DNA of 64,000 bases. It comes from Burkholderiales bacterium. GTDB taxonomy: Bacteria > Pseudomonadota > Gammaproteobacteria > Burkholderiales > SG8-41. Shown here in pieces: positions 9,524 through 16,642 of the stretch (positions are counted from its first letter, which is position 1; every line of letters starts with the position of its first letter). Below the pieces are notes generated by a model. It ran no database searches. It saw only the letters and a program-made list of their open reading frames with translations, and was not told where the DNA came from. Location: NCBI GenBank assembly GCA_036262035.1, contig DATAJS010000009.1:1-64000 (forward strand). The letters are read 5' to 3'. The position numbers and the translations under genes are program-made.

Positions 9524-10351
9524 ATGTCGGCACGCTTATTCAGTATCGGCGCACTCGCCGTCGCGCTCGCGGCGAGCACCGCCGCCGCGTATGCGCAGCA
9601 GAGCCGGAGCGATCACGCGTACACGCAGCTCGACTCCGCGCACCAGGCATCGATGGCCAATCTCGAACGCGCGGCGCAGCGCCTGCGAGAATCGATCCAG
9701 GCGATGGCGCAGCACGCACCCGGGCAGGACCGCACGCAGGCGATGGCGGATGCCAATCACGCGCTCGCCGATGCGCAGGCCGCGATGGCGGTGCTCGGCC
9801 CGCCGGCGGCGCGTCCGTTTCCCGCGCGACATCCGACCGGCGCCGCGCCCGTTTCCGACCGCGAGGCGATGCACAAGCTGAGACAGGCGTCGGATCGCCT
9901 GTACGATGCGGTCCACGCCATGTCGCGCGCGCCCGCGGGGGAGCGGCGCAATGCCGCTATCGATGAAGTCAATCAGGCGCTCATCGCCACGCAGGGCGCG
10001 ATCTCGTGGACGGCCGACCAGCGGCTCGCGTCGGCATCGACGCAGGCGCCGCGCAACGTGTCATCCATGCCCACGGTCGCGCTGCACCCCGGCAATCCGG
10101 TCGAAGATCTGCAGGTGAGGCTCAAGCTCGCCGGCTTCTACGACGGGTCGGTCGACGGGCGCATGAGCGCGCACACGAGCCGGTCGCTGCGCGCCTTTCA
10201 ACAAGCGCACGGCTTGAGCGCGACCGGCCGTCTCGACGCCCGCACGATCGCCGCGGTCGGCATGATTTCCGGCCCGATTCCGGCGGGCGGCACGATGCCG
10301 GTGGGCGGCACGCTGTCGAGCGCGGGCGGCAGCGTCGGCAATATGCGCTAG
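9524..10351 (+). CDS. Exported protein with C-terminal peptidoglycan-binding domain
   Basis: Secreted protein of 275 residues. The signal peptide runs from MSARLFSIG to AAAYAQQ (cleavage near residue 25), with AGGAGG ahead of the ATG. The central part (about 30-160) is helical with repeated HxAxMxxL-like heptads. The C-terminus has a PG_binding_1 (SLT/amidase-type) module: VEDLQVRLKLAGFYDGSVDG, then LRAFQQAHGLSATGRLD, at about 193-250. The last 25 residues are Gly-rich. No catalytic domain is visible. Probably a periplasmic or envelope-anchored protein. Confidence 0.85.
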   Translation: MSARLFSIGALAVALAASTAAAYAQQSRSDHAYTQLDSAHQASMANLERAAQRLRESIQAMAQHAPGQDRTQAMADANHALADAQAAMAVLGPPAARPFPARHPTGAAPVSDREAMHKLRQASDRLYDAVHAMSRAPAGERRNAAIDEVNQALIATQGAISWTADQRLASASTQAPRNVSSMPTVALHPGNPVEDLQVRLKLAGFYDGSVDGRMSAHTSRSLRAFQQAHGLSATGRLDARTIAAVGMISGPIPAGGTMPVGGTLSSAGGSVGNMR

Positions 10352-10362
10352 CCGCATTCGCA

Positions 10363-10386
10363 TCGGGCGGGCGTGAGTCCGCCCGA
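10363..10386. terminator. GC-rich hairpin between convergent genes
   Basis: TCGGGCGG and CCGCCCGA form a perfect 8-bp stem around an 8-base loop, between the stops of the peptidoglycan-binding gene and the convergent Bug gene. No T-run follows on either strand, so an intrinsic terminator is not proven, but the placement suits a bidirectional stop. Confidence 0.4.
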
Positions 10387-10401
10387 CGCTCTGCCGCGCG
10401 T

Positions 10402-11373
10402 CTAATCCGCTTTCGCGCCGGCTTCCTTGACCAGCGGTCCCCACCGCGCGAATTCTTCGGCGATGAGCTTTGCGGCGTGTTGCGGCGTCGTGCCGACCGC
10501 TTCGACGCCTTCGGAACGCAGCCGCGAGCGCACGTCGGGCGATTGCAGCGAGGCGTTCACTTCGGTGTTGAGCTTGGCCACGATCGCGGAGGACGTTTTC
10601 GCCGGGGCGAGCACCACGTACCACGAATCGACCACGTAGCCCGGCACCGTCTCGGCGACCGCGGGAAGCTCGGGCAGCAGGCTGAAGCGCTTGGCGCCTG
10701 TGGTCGCGAGCGCGCGCAGCCGGCCGCTCTTCACGTGCGGCATCGCGGGCGGGATGCTCGAGAAGCGCAGCTGCACGTGTCCGGCGACGAGATCGGCGGT
10801 GGCCGGTCCCGAGCCTTTGTAAGCGACGTGCACCATGTTCACGCCGGTGAGCTTGCACAGGAGCAGCGCCGAGAGATGCGTCGACGAGCCGACGCCGGAG
10901 GACGAATAGTTGAGCGCGCCCGGCTTGGCCCTGGCGAGCGCGACCAGCTCAGCGACCGAAGTCGCGGCGAGCTTCGGATGCACCAGCAGCACGAACGGCG
11001 ACGAGGTGATCTGCGAGATCGGCGCGAAATCCTTCCGCGGATCGAAACGGATCTGCGGCATGGTGTGCGGCGCGATCGCGAGACCGCCGCTGGTGTGCGC
11101 GAGCAGCGTATAGCCGTCGGGCGTGGAGTGCGCGGCGATCTCGCTGCCGATCGCGCCCGTCGCGCCGGGCCGGTTGTCGATGACGACGGGCTGTCCCAGA
11201 CGCTCGGCGAGCACCGGCTGGATGGCGCGCATCACGAGATCGGTTCCGCCGCCCGCAGGATAGGGAACGATCACGCGCACCGGTTTCACCGGGTAAGGCG
11301 CGCCCTGCGCGCAGACGACGACGGGCGCGGCGCACGCGCCGATCGCCGACAGCACCCTCACCAAACTTTTCAT
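10402..11373 (-). CDS. Bug-type periplasmic solute receptor (TctC family) 1
   Basis: Extracytoplasmic receptor of 323 residues. Signal peptide starts MKSLVRVLSAIGACAAPVV; the fold begins PYPVKPVRVIVPYPAGGGTD, and the loops DNRPGATGAIG and TPDGYTLL complete the family pattern. GAGGAGG precedes this ATG. An upstream in-frame ATG at 11472 would overlap the divergent gene and give no signal peptide. It is transcribed away from the selenoprotein gene across a 112-base gap. No TctA/TctB permease is adjacent. Ligand unknown; family members bind mono-, di- and tricarboxylates, nicotinate or amides. Confidence 0.93.
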   Translation of the reverse strand: MKSLVRVLSAIGACAAPVVVCAQGAPYPVKPVRVIVPYPAGGGTDLVMRAIQPVLAERLGQPVVIDNRPGATGAIGSEIAAHSTPDGYTLLAHTSGGLAIAPHTMPQIRFDPRKDFAPISQITSSPFVLLVHPKLAATSVAELVALARAKPGALNYSSSGVGSSTHLSALLLCKLTGVNMVHVAYKGSGPATADLVAGHVQLRFSSIPPAMPHVKSGRLRALATTGAKRFSLLPELPAVAETVPGYVVDSWYVVLAPAKTSSAIVAKLNTEVNASLQSPDVRSRLRSEGVEAVGTTPQHAAKLIAEEFARWGPLVKEAGAKAD

Positions 11374-11414
11374 CCGCTTCCTCCTCGTGAGCCTGTTGCA
11401 CAAACAGCCCGTTC

Positions 11415-11451
11415 GTACCACATTCGGGCTTTGGTCGATATTGTGTACCAC
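11415..11451. promoter_or_regulatory. Direct repeat GTACCAC in divergent promoter region
   Basis: GTACCAC occurs at 11415-11421 and again at 11445-11451. The 30-base spacing equals about three helical turns, within the 112 bases between the divergent Bug and selenoprotein starts. This could be a pair of regulator sites controlling both genes. No regulator gene adjoins them, so this is inference only. Confidence 0.3.
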
Positions 11452-11485
11452 TCGGAAGATACCCGACACCATGGAGGATGAACCG

Positions 11486-13105
11486 ATGTCCGGTCGAATC
11501 GCCGTCTACGATCCGGTCGCGCCTTGTCTCACGCAGCCGCGACAGCTCCGAAAAGCGCTGGGTGCGGTTGCGGGCAAGACGATCGGATTCATCGACAACT
11601 CGAAGCCGAACTTCAACCATCTCGTCGAAGACGTCTCGCAGTTCCTGCTGGAGAAGCACGGTGTCGCGAGTGTGGTGAAACGCCGCAAGCGCTCGGCGTC
11701 GGAAGGCGCGCCCGAGGCGATGATGAAGGAGCTCGTCGAGCAGGTCGACGCGGTCGTCACCGGCTCGGGCGACTGAGGCTCCTGCACGTCGTGGAGTGTC
11801 CACGACAGTGTGGAAGTCGCCAAGCGCGGCAAGGCCGCGCTGACGGTGTGCTCGAGCAGCTTCATCGGGCTCGGCCGCGCGCAGCAGAAAGCGCTCGGCG
11901 CGCCCGACCTGCCCATCGCCATCGTTCCGCATCCGTTCGGCACGCGCTCGCGCGAAGAGCTGCGCCGCATCGCCGCGCAGTGCGCCGACGACATCGCGAA
12001 GCTGCTCTCCGAGCAGCCGACGGCGGACGCGGCAGCGGCTGACGCCCCGCCCGGGCCTGCGCCGCGCGCCCGCCTCGTCGACGTACCCGCGGCGCTCGAC
12101 GAGCTGAACCGCTTCTTCATCGAGCGGCGCTGGGGCGACGGCCTCATCATCGCGCCGCCGACCGAAGAAGCGGTGCAGCGCATGCTGCGCCACACGCGGC
12201 GCGCGCCGGACGAGATCGTCGCCACCATCGCGCCCGGCATGGGCGCGGCGACGGTCGAGTACATCGCGATACAGGGCGTGATGGCGGGCTGCTATCCCGA
12301 GTACCTGCCGGTGCTGATCGCCGCGGCCGAAGCGGTTGCGACGAGCCGGTTCCATCTCCAGGCGATCCAGGCGACGACCAATCCGTCGACCGCCATGCTC
12401 ATCGTGAACGGTCCGCTGGCGCGCCGGCTGGGTGTGAACAGCGGCTCGGGCTGCTTCGGGCCCGGCACGTGGGCGAACGCGACGCTGGGCCGCGCGCTGC
12501 GGCTCATCCTCATGAACATCGGACACGCGCTGCCCGGCGACATGGACCGCGCGACGCAGGGCCAGCCGGCGAAGTACACGTTCTGCTGTGCGGAGAACGA
12601 GGAGGCGAACCCATGGGAGCCGCTGCACGTCGAGCGCGGCTTCGCGGCCGATGCGAGCACGGTCACCGTCGTCGGCGCGCTGGGCACGTGGAACATGAAC
12701 ATGACCGCCAGGGACGCCGAGGACGTGATCGCCATGATCGGCGACACCATGCAGTACCCGGCGAGCAGCGATTACATCTACGGCGGTGCGCCGTTCGTCG
12801 TGCTCGCGCCGCAGCACGCGAACCTCTTCCACCGTGCCGGCTGGAGCAAGGCCGAAGTGAAGCGGCGGTTGTGGGAAGCGTCGAAGATGCGCGCGGGGCG
12901 ATCGCGCGGCAGCGAGTTCGAGCGCCTCGCCACCGCACGCAGCGCCGAGCTGGGAGCGATCGGGCCCGACTCGATCGTGCCGATCTCGAAGGAGCCGGAA
13001 GACCTGTCGATCGTCGTCGCGGGAGGACCGGGGTCGCACTCGGTGTTCATCCCGGTCTCCGCGCACACGCGCTCGGTGACCCGCGAGATCGTGACGTTCG
13101 AGTAG
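11486..13105 (+). CDS. UGSC-family selenoprotein (in-frame TGA read as selenocysteine)
   Basis: Predicted 539-residue selenoprotein. The frame runs from [10 protein letters not shown] through TGA codon 97 (11774-11776) and on to TAG at 13103-13105. Around the TGA the product reads GSGD-U-GSC, the hallmark of the UGSC family, then [15 protein letters not shown] and later [14 protein letters not shown], both continuing the same domain. GGAGG lies 8 bases before the ATG. The N-terminal domain (about 1-190) holds the U97/C100 redox pair. A larger C-terminal region (about 200-539) has further cysteines in [10 protein letters not shown] and TFCCAENEE. The biochemical function of the family is unknown. 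A plain annotation would split this into a 96-residue fragment and a second gene without a good start. Confidence 0.88.
11774..11813 (+). promoter_or_regulatory. Selenocysteine TGA codon with bacterial SECIS-like hairpin
   Basis: TGA at 11774-11776 is followed by a strong hairpin. GTCGTGG (11788-11794) pairs perfectly with CCACGAC (11800-11806) around the five-base loop AGTGT. The stem extends outward, past a single bulged A at 11807, by CTGCAC with GTGTGG including two G-U pairs. Counting the T of TGA as 1, the loop is at 22-26, close to the apical-loop position in E. coli formate dehydrogenase mRNA, and it contains G and U. Such hairpins recruit SelB with Sec-tRNA. Confidence 0.75.
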
Positions 13106-13133
13106 AGTAGCGGCGCGCCCAAGAGGACACTGC

Positions 13134-13550
13134 ATGCAGATTCAACGAGGCTTTACGCTGATCGAGCTGATGATCGTGGTCGCGATCATCGGCATACTCG
13201 CCGCCGTCGCGCTGCCCGCGTACCAGGATTACACCATCCGCGCGAAGGTGTCGGAGCTCGCGGCGGCCACGAGCGGCTTCAAGAACAAGGTGTCCGATAC
13301 CGCGCAGACCAACGGCACGCTCACGAACTCGGGCGCGGGCCTGACGGTCGGCACGGTCGGGAAGATCAGCGGGGGGAGCGTGACCGACGACGGCATCATC
13401 ACGCTATCGGGCAGCGCGACGACGGTCGGCACCTCGGTGACGCTCGTCCTCACGCCGTCGATCAGCACCGGGGGCACCTTGATCTGGAGCTGCACCGCAG
13501 CTTCGGGAATTCACAAGTACGTGCCCGCGGAATGCCGCAAGACATCCTAG
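13134..13550 (+). CDS. Type IVa pilin (PilA-like)
   Basis: Major-pilin-like protein of 138 residues. The class III leader MQIQRG is followed by [18 protein letters not shown], with the conserved Glu5 of the mature pilin and the hydrophobic spine. The leader peptidase PilD would cut after Gly6 and methylate Phe. The C-terminal Cys pair (WSCTAAS and PAECRKTS) forms the expected disulfide loop. It starts 28 bases after the selenoprotein stop, so a promoter of its own would lie inside that gene. No pilus assembly genes are in the window, so it may be an extra or minor pilin. Confidence 0.92.
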   Translation: MQIQRGFTLIELMIVVAIIGILAAVALPAYQDYTIRAKVSELAAATSGFKNKVSDTAQTNGTLTNSGAGLTVGTVGKISGGSVTDDGIITLSGSATTVGTSVTLVLTPSISTGGTLIWSCTAASGIHKYVPAECRKTS

Positions 13551-13570
13551 GGCGCCGGAAGAGTGCGCGG

Positions 13571-14146
13571 TCAGTGCCAGATGTTCGGTAAGAGCGGCGA
13601 CGAAAAGCCCGAGACGAAGTCCTTCACCGCGCCGGTGTCGGCATCGTAGACGTGCCGCCTGACCGCGCCGATGTTCGCGCCGTAGACGTGGATGCTGATC
13701 GACACGCGATCGTCGTACGCGTTCTGGACCTGGTGAATGTCGCCGATGGTCGGCGACACCATCTCGATGTCGCCGGGCTCGAGCCGCGAGGTCGCGAGCC
13801 TGCGCAGCGGCGCGCCCGCGCCTTCGCACGCATAGCTCGTTCCGGTCTCCGCGCCGCGCAGCATCCCGATCAATCCCCAGACCGTGTGATCGTGCACCGG
13901 CGTCTTCTGCCCCGGACCCCAGACGAAGCTCACGACCGAGAAGCGCTGCTGCGGGTCGCAGTGAAGCAGGTACTGCTGATAGTAGGTGGGGTGGGGGACG
14001 CAGAACGACTCCGGCAGCCAGTCGTCCCGTTCGATCAGCTCGGCGAGGCGCGGCCGGATGCGCGCGAGAAGCGCGCTTTCCGCGGTCTCCTCGCCGACGA
14101 TCGCGGTGACCGCCTCGACGAAGGTGCGAAGCTTCGTGAGGCTCAC
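13571..14146 (-). CDS. Cysteine-dioxygenase-family thiol dioxygenase (3-mercaptopropionate dioxygenase-like)
   Basis: Cupin thiol dioxygenase of 191 residues that adds O2 to a thiol to give a sulfinate. Iron ligands are His85 and His87 in TPVHDHTVWG and His138 in GDIHQV. Ser151, His153 and Tyr155 (SISIHVYG) reproduce the Ser-His-Tyr triad of the bacterial 3-mercaptopropionate dioxygenases, and Arg164 sits where their substrate Arg lies. No Cys-Tyr crosslink partner is seen. The 3-mercaptopropionate reading therefore fits better than mammalian-type cysteine dioxygenase. Its ATG overlaps the stop of the AhpD-like gene, so the two form one operon. Confidence 0.88.
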   Translation of the reverse strand: MSLTKLRTFVEAVTAIVGEETAESALLARIRPRLAELIERDDWLPESFCVPHPTYYQQYLLHCDPQQRFSVVSFVWGPGQKTPVHDHTVWGLIGMLRGAETGTSYACEGAGAPLRRLATSRLEPGDIEMVSPTIGDIHQVQNAYDDRVSISIHVYGANIGAVRRHVYDADTGAVKDFVSGFSSPLLPNIWH

Positions 14147-14499
14147 GCCGAGCGGCCTTCGGTCCCGAACTGCTCGAACGCTTCGAGCGCGCGCGCCGAA
14201 TAGACGTACGCCGCGCCGGCGTTCAGGGCGATCGCCGTGCCGAGCGCTTCGGCAACTTCGGCTTGTGTCGCGCCGGCTTCGCGCGCCGCGGCCGCATGGG
14301 AGCTGATGCAGCCGTCACAGCGCGTCGTGACCGCGACCGCGAGGGCGATCAGCTCGCGCGTCTTGGCGTCGAGCGCATTATTGGCGCCCAGCGCGCCGTT
14401 CAGTTGCCGGTAGGCGCTGACCACCTTGGGGTTGGCGTCGGCGAATTTGCCCGCGGTCGCACGCAGGTTCGAGAGGGTTTCTTTCCAGTTGATCCACAT
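14143..14499 (-). CDS. AhpD-like carboxymuconolactone decarboxylase family protein
   Basis: Protein of 118 residues of the AhpD/CMD fold. The active-site pattern Glu49...Cys61-DG-Cys64...His68 (TRCDGCISSH) is the alkylhydroperoxidase proton-relay and thiol pair, so a peroxide- or disulfide-linked redox role is likely. It is the first gene of a two-gene operon with the thiol dioxygenase (ATGA overlap), a combination that suggests thiol metabolism. It faces the IclR-type gene across a 186-base divergent region containing candidate operators. Confidence 0.88.
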   Translation of the reverse strand: MWINWKETLSNLRATAGKFADANPKVVSAYRQLNGALGANNALDAKTRELIALAVAVTTRCDGCISSHAAAAREAGATQAEVAEALGTAIALNAGAAYVYSARALEAFEQFGTEGRSA

Positions 14500-14527
14500 A
14501 GCAAAGCTCCACCTGAAGAAGGACGGC

Positions 14528-14544
14528 GTTCCGATATAAGGAAC
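14528..14544. promoter_or_regulatory. Candidate operator GTTCC-N7-GGAAC (distal)
   Basis: Inverted repeat GTTCC-GATATAA-GGAAC lies 29 bases upstream of the AhpD-like start. A further GTTCC follows at 14548-14552. The same arms and spacing recur at 14669-14685 next to the IclR-type gene, which makes chance unlikely. It probably binds the adjacent IclR-family regulator. Confidence 0.55.
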
Positions 14545-14668
14545 AACGTTCCAAATAAGTTTAGAACGTCTCTTCAGGGCGGGTCAACCGCCGTGCTCCA
14601 GTGCAGCGGGCGCCGAGCATTTGACGCCACCGGCAGTGCAGCCTAAACTCCGCATCGAGCAGAACTGC

Positions 14669-14685
14669 GTTCCCGTATCTGGAAC
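14669..14685. promoter_or_regulatory. Candidate operator GTTCC-N7-GGAAC (overlapping the regulator's start)
   Basis: Inverted repeat GTTCC-CGTATCT-GGAAC ends on the base before the ATG of the IclR-type gene and covers its ribosome-binding site. Same arms and 7-base spacing as the site at 14528-14544. The placement suggests autorepression. Confidence 0.55.
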
Positions 14686-15444
14686 ATGAACAACACCTTT
14701 GTCAACGGCCTTGCGGTCCTCGAGACCCTCGCGCTGGCCGAGCGTCCACGCGGGGTCACCGAGCTCGCCGACGAGCTGGGGCTCGCCAAGAGCCAGGTGC
14801 ATCGGCTGCTGCAGACGCTGATCGAGCGCGGCTACGTTCGGCAGGATCCGGATACCGGGCGCTATTCATGCACGCTCAAGATGTGGGAATATGGGGGGCT
14901 CGTGGCCGACCGCATCGACGTACGGCATATCGCGGGCCCGCATTTGCAGAAGCTCGCCGAGAGCACCTCGGAAACCGTACACATGTCGGTGCTCGACGGC
15001 TTCGAAGCGCTGTACATCGAGAAGATCGACAGTCCCCAGCCCGTTCGAGCCTATTCGCGCATCGGCGGGCGCGCGCCTGCGTATGCGGTCGCGACCGGCA
15101 AAGCCCAGCTCGCTTACTCGCCGACGAAGCTCGTCGAGAGCATCAAGCTCGAGCGCCATACGCCGCGCACCATCGCCACCCTCGACGACCTGCGCAGGGA
15201 GCTCGAGCGCATCCGCGAGCAGGGTTACGCGGTGAACCGCGGCGAGTGGAACGCGAGCGTGTGCGGCCTCGCCGTGCCGATCTTCGGGTCCAATCGCCGG
15301 CTGGTCGCCGCGATCGGTATCTCCGGGCCGCTCGAGCGGCTCTCGCCCGGCGTGCTGCGCGATTTCGCGCCCGTCGTCGTCGACATCGGCCGTGCGGTCT
15401 CGCGCGAGCTCGGTTTCCACGGCCAGCCGGCGCCCGTCGAATGA
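14686..15444 (+). CDS. IclR-family transcriptional regulator
   Basis: Regulator of 252 residues. An N-terminal winged helix (TELADELGLAKSQVHRLLQT, about residues 25-45) is followed by the IclR effector domain (about 80-245), including AYSRIGGRAPAYAVATGKA and NRGEWNASVCGLAVPIF. It heads the cluster of CoA-transferase, two lyases, two Bug receptors and enoyl-CoA hydratase, all on the same strand, and probably senses their substrate. Two GTTCC-N7-GGAAC sites in the divergent region are its likely operators. Its TGA overlaps an alternative ATG of the next gene. Confidence 0.92.
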   Translation: MNNTFVNGLAVLETLALAERPRGVTELADELGLAKSQVHRLLQTLIERGYVRQDPDTGRYSCTLKMWEYGGLVADRIDVRHIAGPHLQKLAESTSETVHMSVLDGFEALYIEKIDSPQPVRAYSRIGGRAPAYAVATGKAQLAYSPTKLVESIKLERHTPRTIATLDDLRRELERIREQGYAVNRGEWNASVCGLAVPIFGSNRRLVAAIGISGPLERLSPGVLRDFAPVVVDIGRAVSRELGFHGQPAPVE

Positions 15445-15458
15445 AAAAGGAACGCCGC

Positions 15459-16616
15459 ATGGCGCCGTTGGAAGGCATCAGGGTCATCGAATTTTGTAAC
15501 GTCGCGGCAGGTCCCTATTGCGGGATGCTGCTCGCGGACATGGGCGCCGACGTGATCAAGGTCGAGCACCCGCAGGGCGGCGACACGCTCCGGCAGTGGC
15601 CGCCGATGACCGGCGGCTTCAGCGAGAACTTCGCGTCGGTCAACCGCAACAAGCGCTCGGTGACCCTCGATCTGAAGGATCCGGCGGACGTGGCGAAAGC
15701 GCGCGAGCTCGTGCTGTCCGCCGACGTGGTGCTCGAGAACAACCGGCCGGGCGTGATGCGGCGCCTCGGCCTCGACTACGAGTCGTTCCGCACAGACAAG
15801 CCCGCGCTCGTGTACTGCTCGATCTCGGCGTACGGACAGGAAGGCCCGCGCGCCGGCGAAGGCGGCTTCGATCTCACGATGCAGGCGATGAGCGGCATCA
15901 TGAGCGTCACCGGCGAGCCCGGCGCGGCGCCCGTCAAATGCGGCGTTCCGCTGTCCGATTTCGCGACGGGCCTGTACGGCGCTTTCGCGGTCGCGTCGCT
16001 GCTGCGGCGCGTGAGCGAAGGCGGGGAGGGCGGTCACATCGACGCGTCGATGCTCGGCTGCTCGCTCGGCATCGCCGCGCTCCAGACCAGCGAGTACTTC
16101 GGCAACGATCGCGATCCCGTCAAGCTCGGCTCGGCCCACCCGCGCGCTGCGCCGTATCAGGCGTTTCGCGCGAAGGACGGCTACTTCGCGATGGCCGCCG
16201 GCAACGACAAGCTGTGGCGCTCGGTGTGCGCGGTGGTCGCGCGAGAGGACCTCGTCGCCGACGAGCGCTTTGCGACCAACGCGCTGCGTGCCGGGAACCA
16301 GGCCGTGCTCAAGGACATCTTAGAGGGGGAGTTCGCGCGCTACACGTGGCGCGATCTCCTCGCGCGGTTCGCCGAAGCGGGCGTCCCGTGCACGCCGATC
16401 AACACCTATTCGCAGGCTCTCGCCGATCCCCAGGTGCAGCACATGGGATGGGTGCAGGACATCCTGCTTCCGGGCGGGGCGCGCACGCGCACGTTCGCCT
16501 CTCCGCTCCGCATTTCGGGTGTAGGGCTTCCCGTCACCCGCAACCCGCCCGCGCTCGGCGAGCACAACGAGGATGTGTTCTCGCAGCTCGAGCGCGAACG
16601 CCGCCGCACGGCGTGA
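15459..16616 (+). CDS. CaiB/BaiF family (class III) CoA-transferase 1
   Basis: Cytoplasmic enzyme of about 385 residues that moves CoA between carboxylates. The N-terminus MAPLEGIRVIEFCNVAAGPY, with GADVIKVEHPQGGD after it, is family-typical. The expected catalytic Asp is in GGFDLTMQAMSG (about residue 143). AAGGA lies 8 bases before this ATG; an ATG at 15441 overlapping the regulator stop would add six residues (MKKERR) and cannot be excluded. It likely activates the acid that the neighbouring lyases and hydratase then process. Confidence 0.92.
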   Translation: MAPLEGIRVIEFCNVAAGPYCGMLLADMGADVIKVEHPQGGDTLRQWPPMTGGFSENFASVNRNKRSVTLDLKDPADVAKARELVLSADVVLENNRPGVMRRLGLDYESFRTDKPALVYCSISAYGQEGPRAGEGGFDLTMQAMSGIMSVTGEPGAAPVKCGVPLSDFATGLYGAFAVASLLRRVSEGGEGGHIDASMLGCSLGIAALQTSEYFGNDRDPVKLGSAHPRAAPYQAFRAKDGYFAMAAGNDKLWRSVCAVVAREDLVADERFATNALRAGNQAVLKDILEGEFARYTWRDLLARFAEAGVPCTPINTYSQALADPQVQHMGWVQDILLPGGARTRTFASPLRISGVGLPVTRNPPALGEHNEDVFSQLERERRRTA

Positions 16617-16642
16617 TTTCAACTCAGCACTGGGATAAGACT

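Noticed and set aside
11777-13105. Separate gene starting at GTG 11810 downstream of the TGA
   Set aside because: No ribosome-binding site, and the UGSC domain is continuous across the TGA with a SECIS-like hairpin; a single selenoprotein explains it better.
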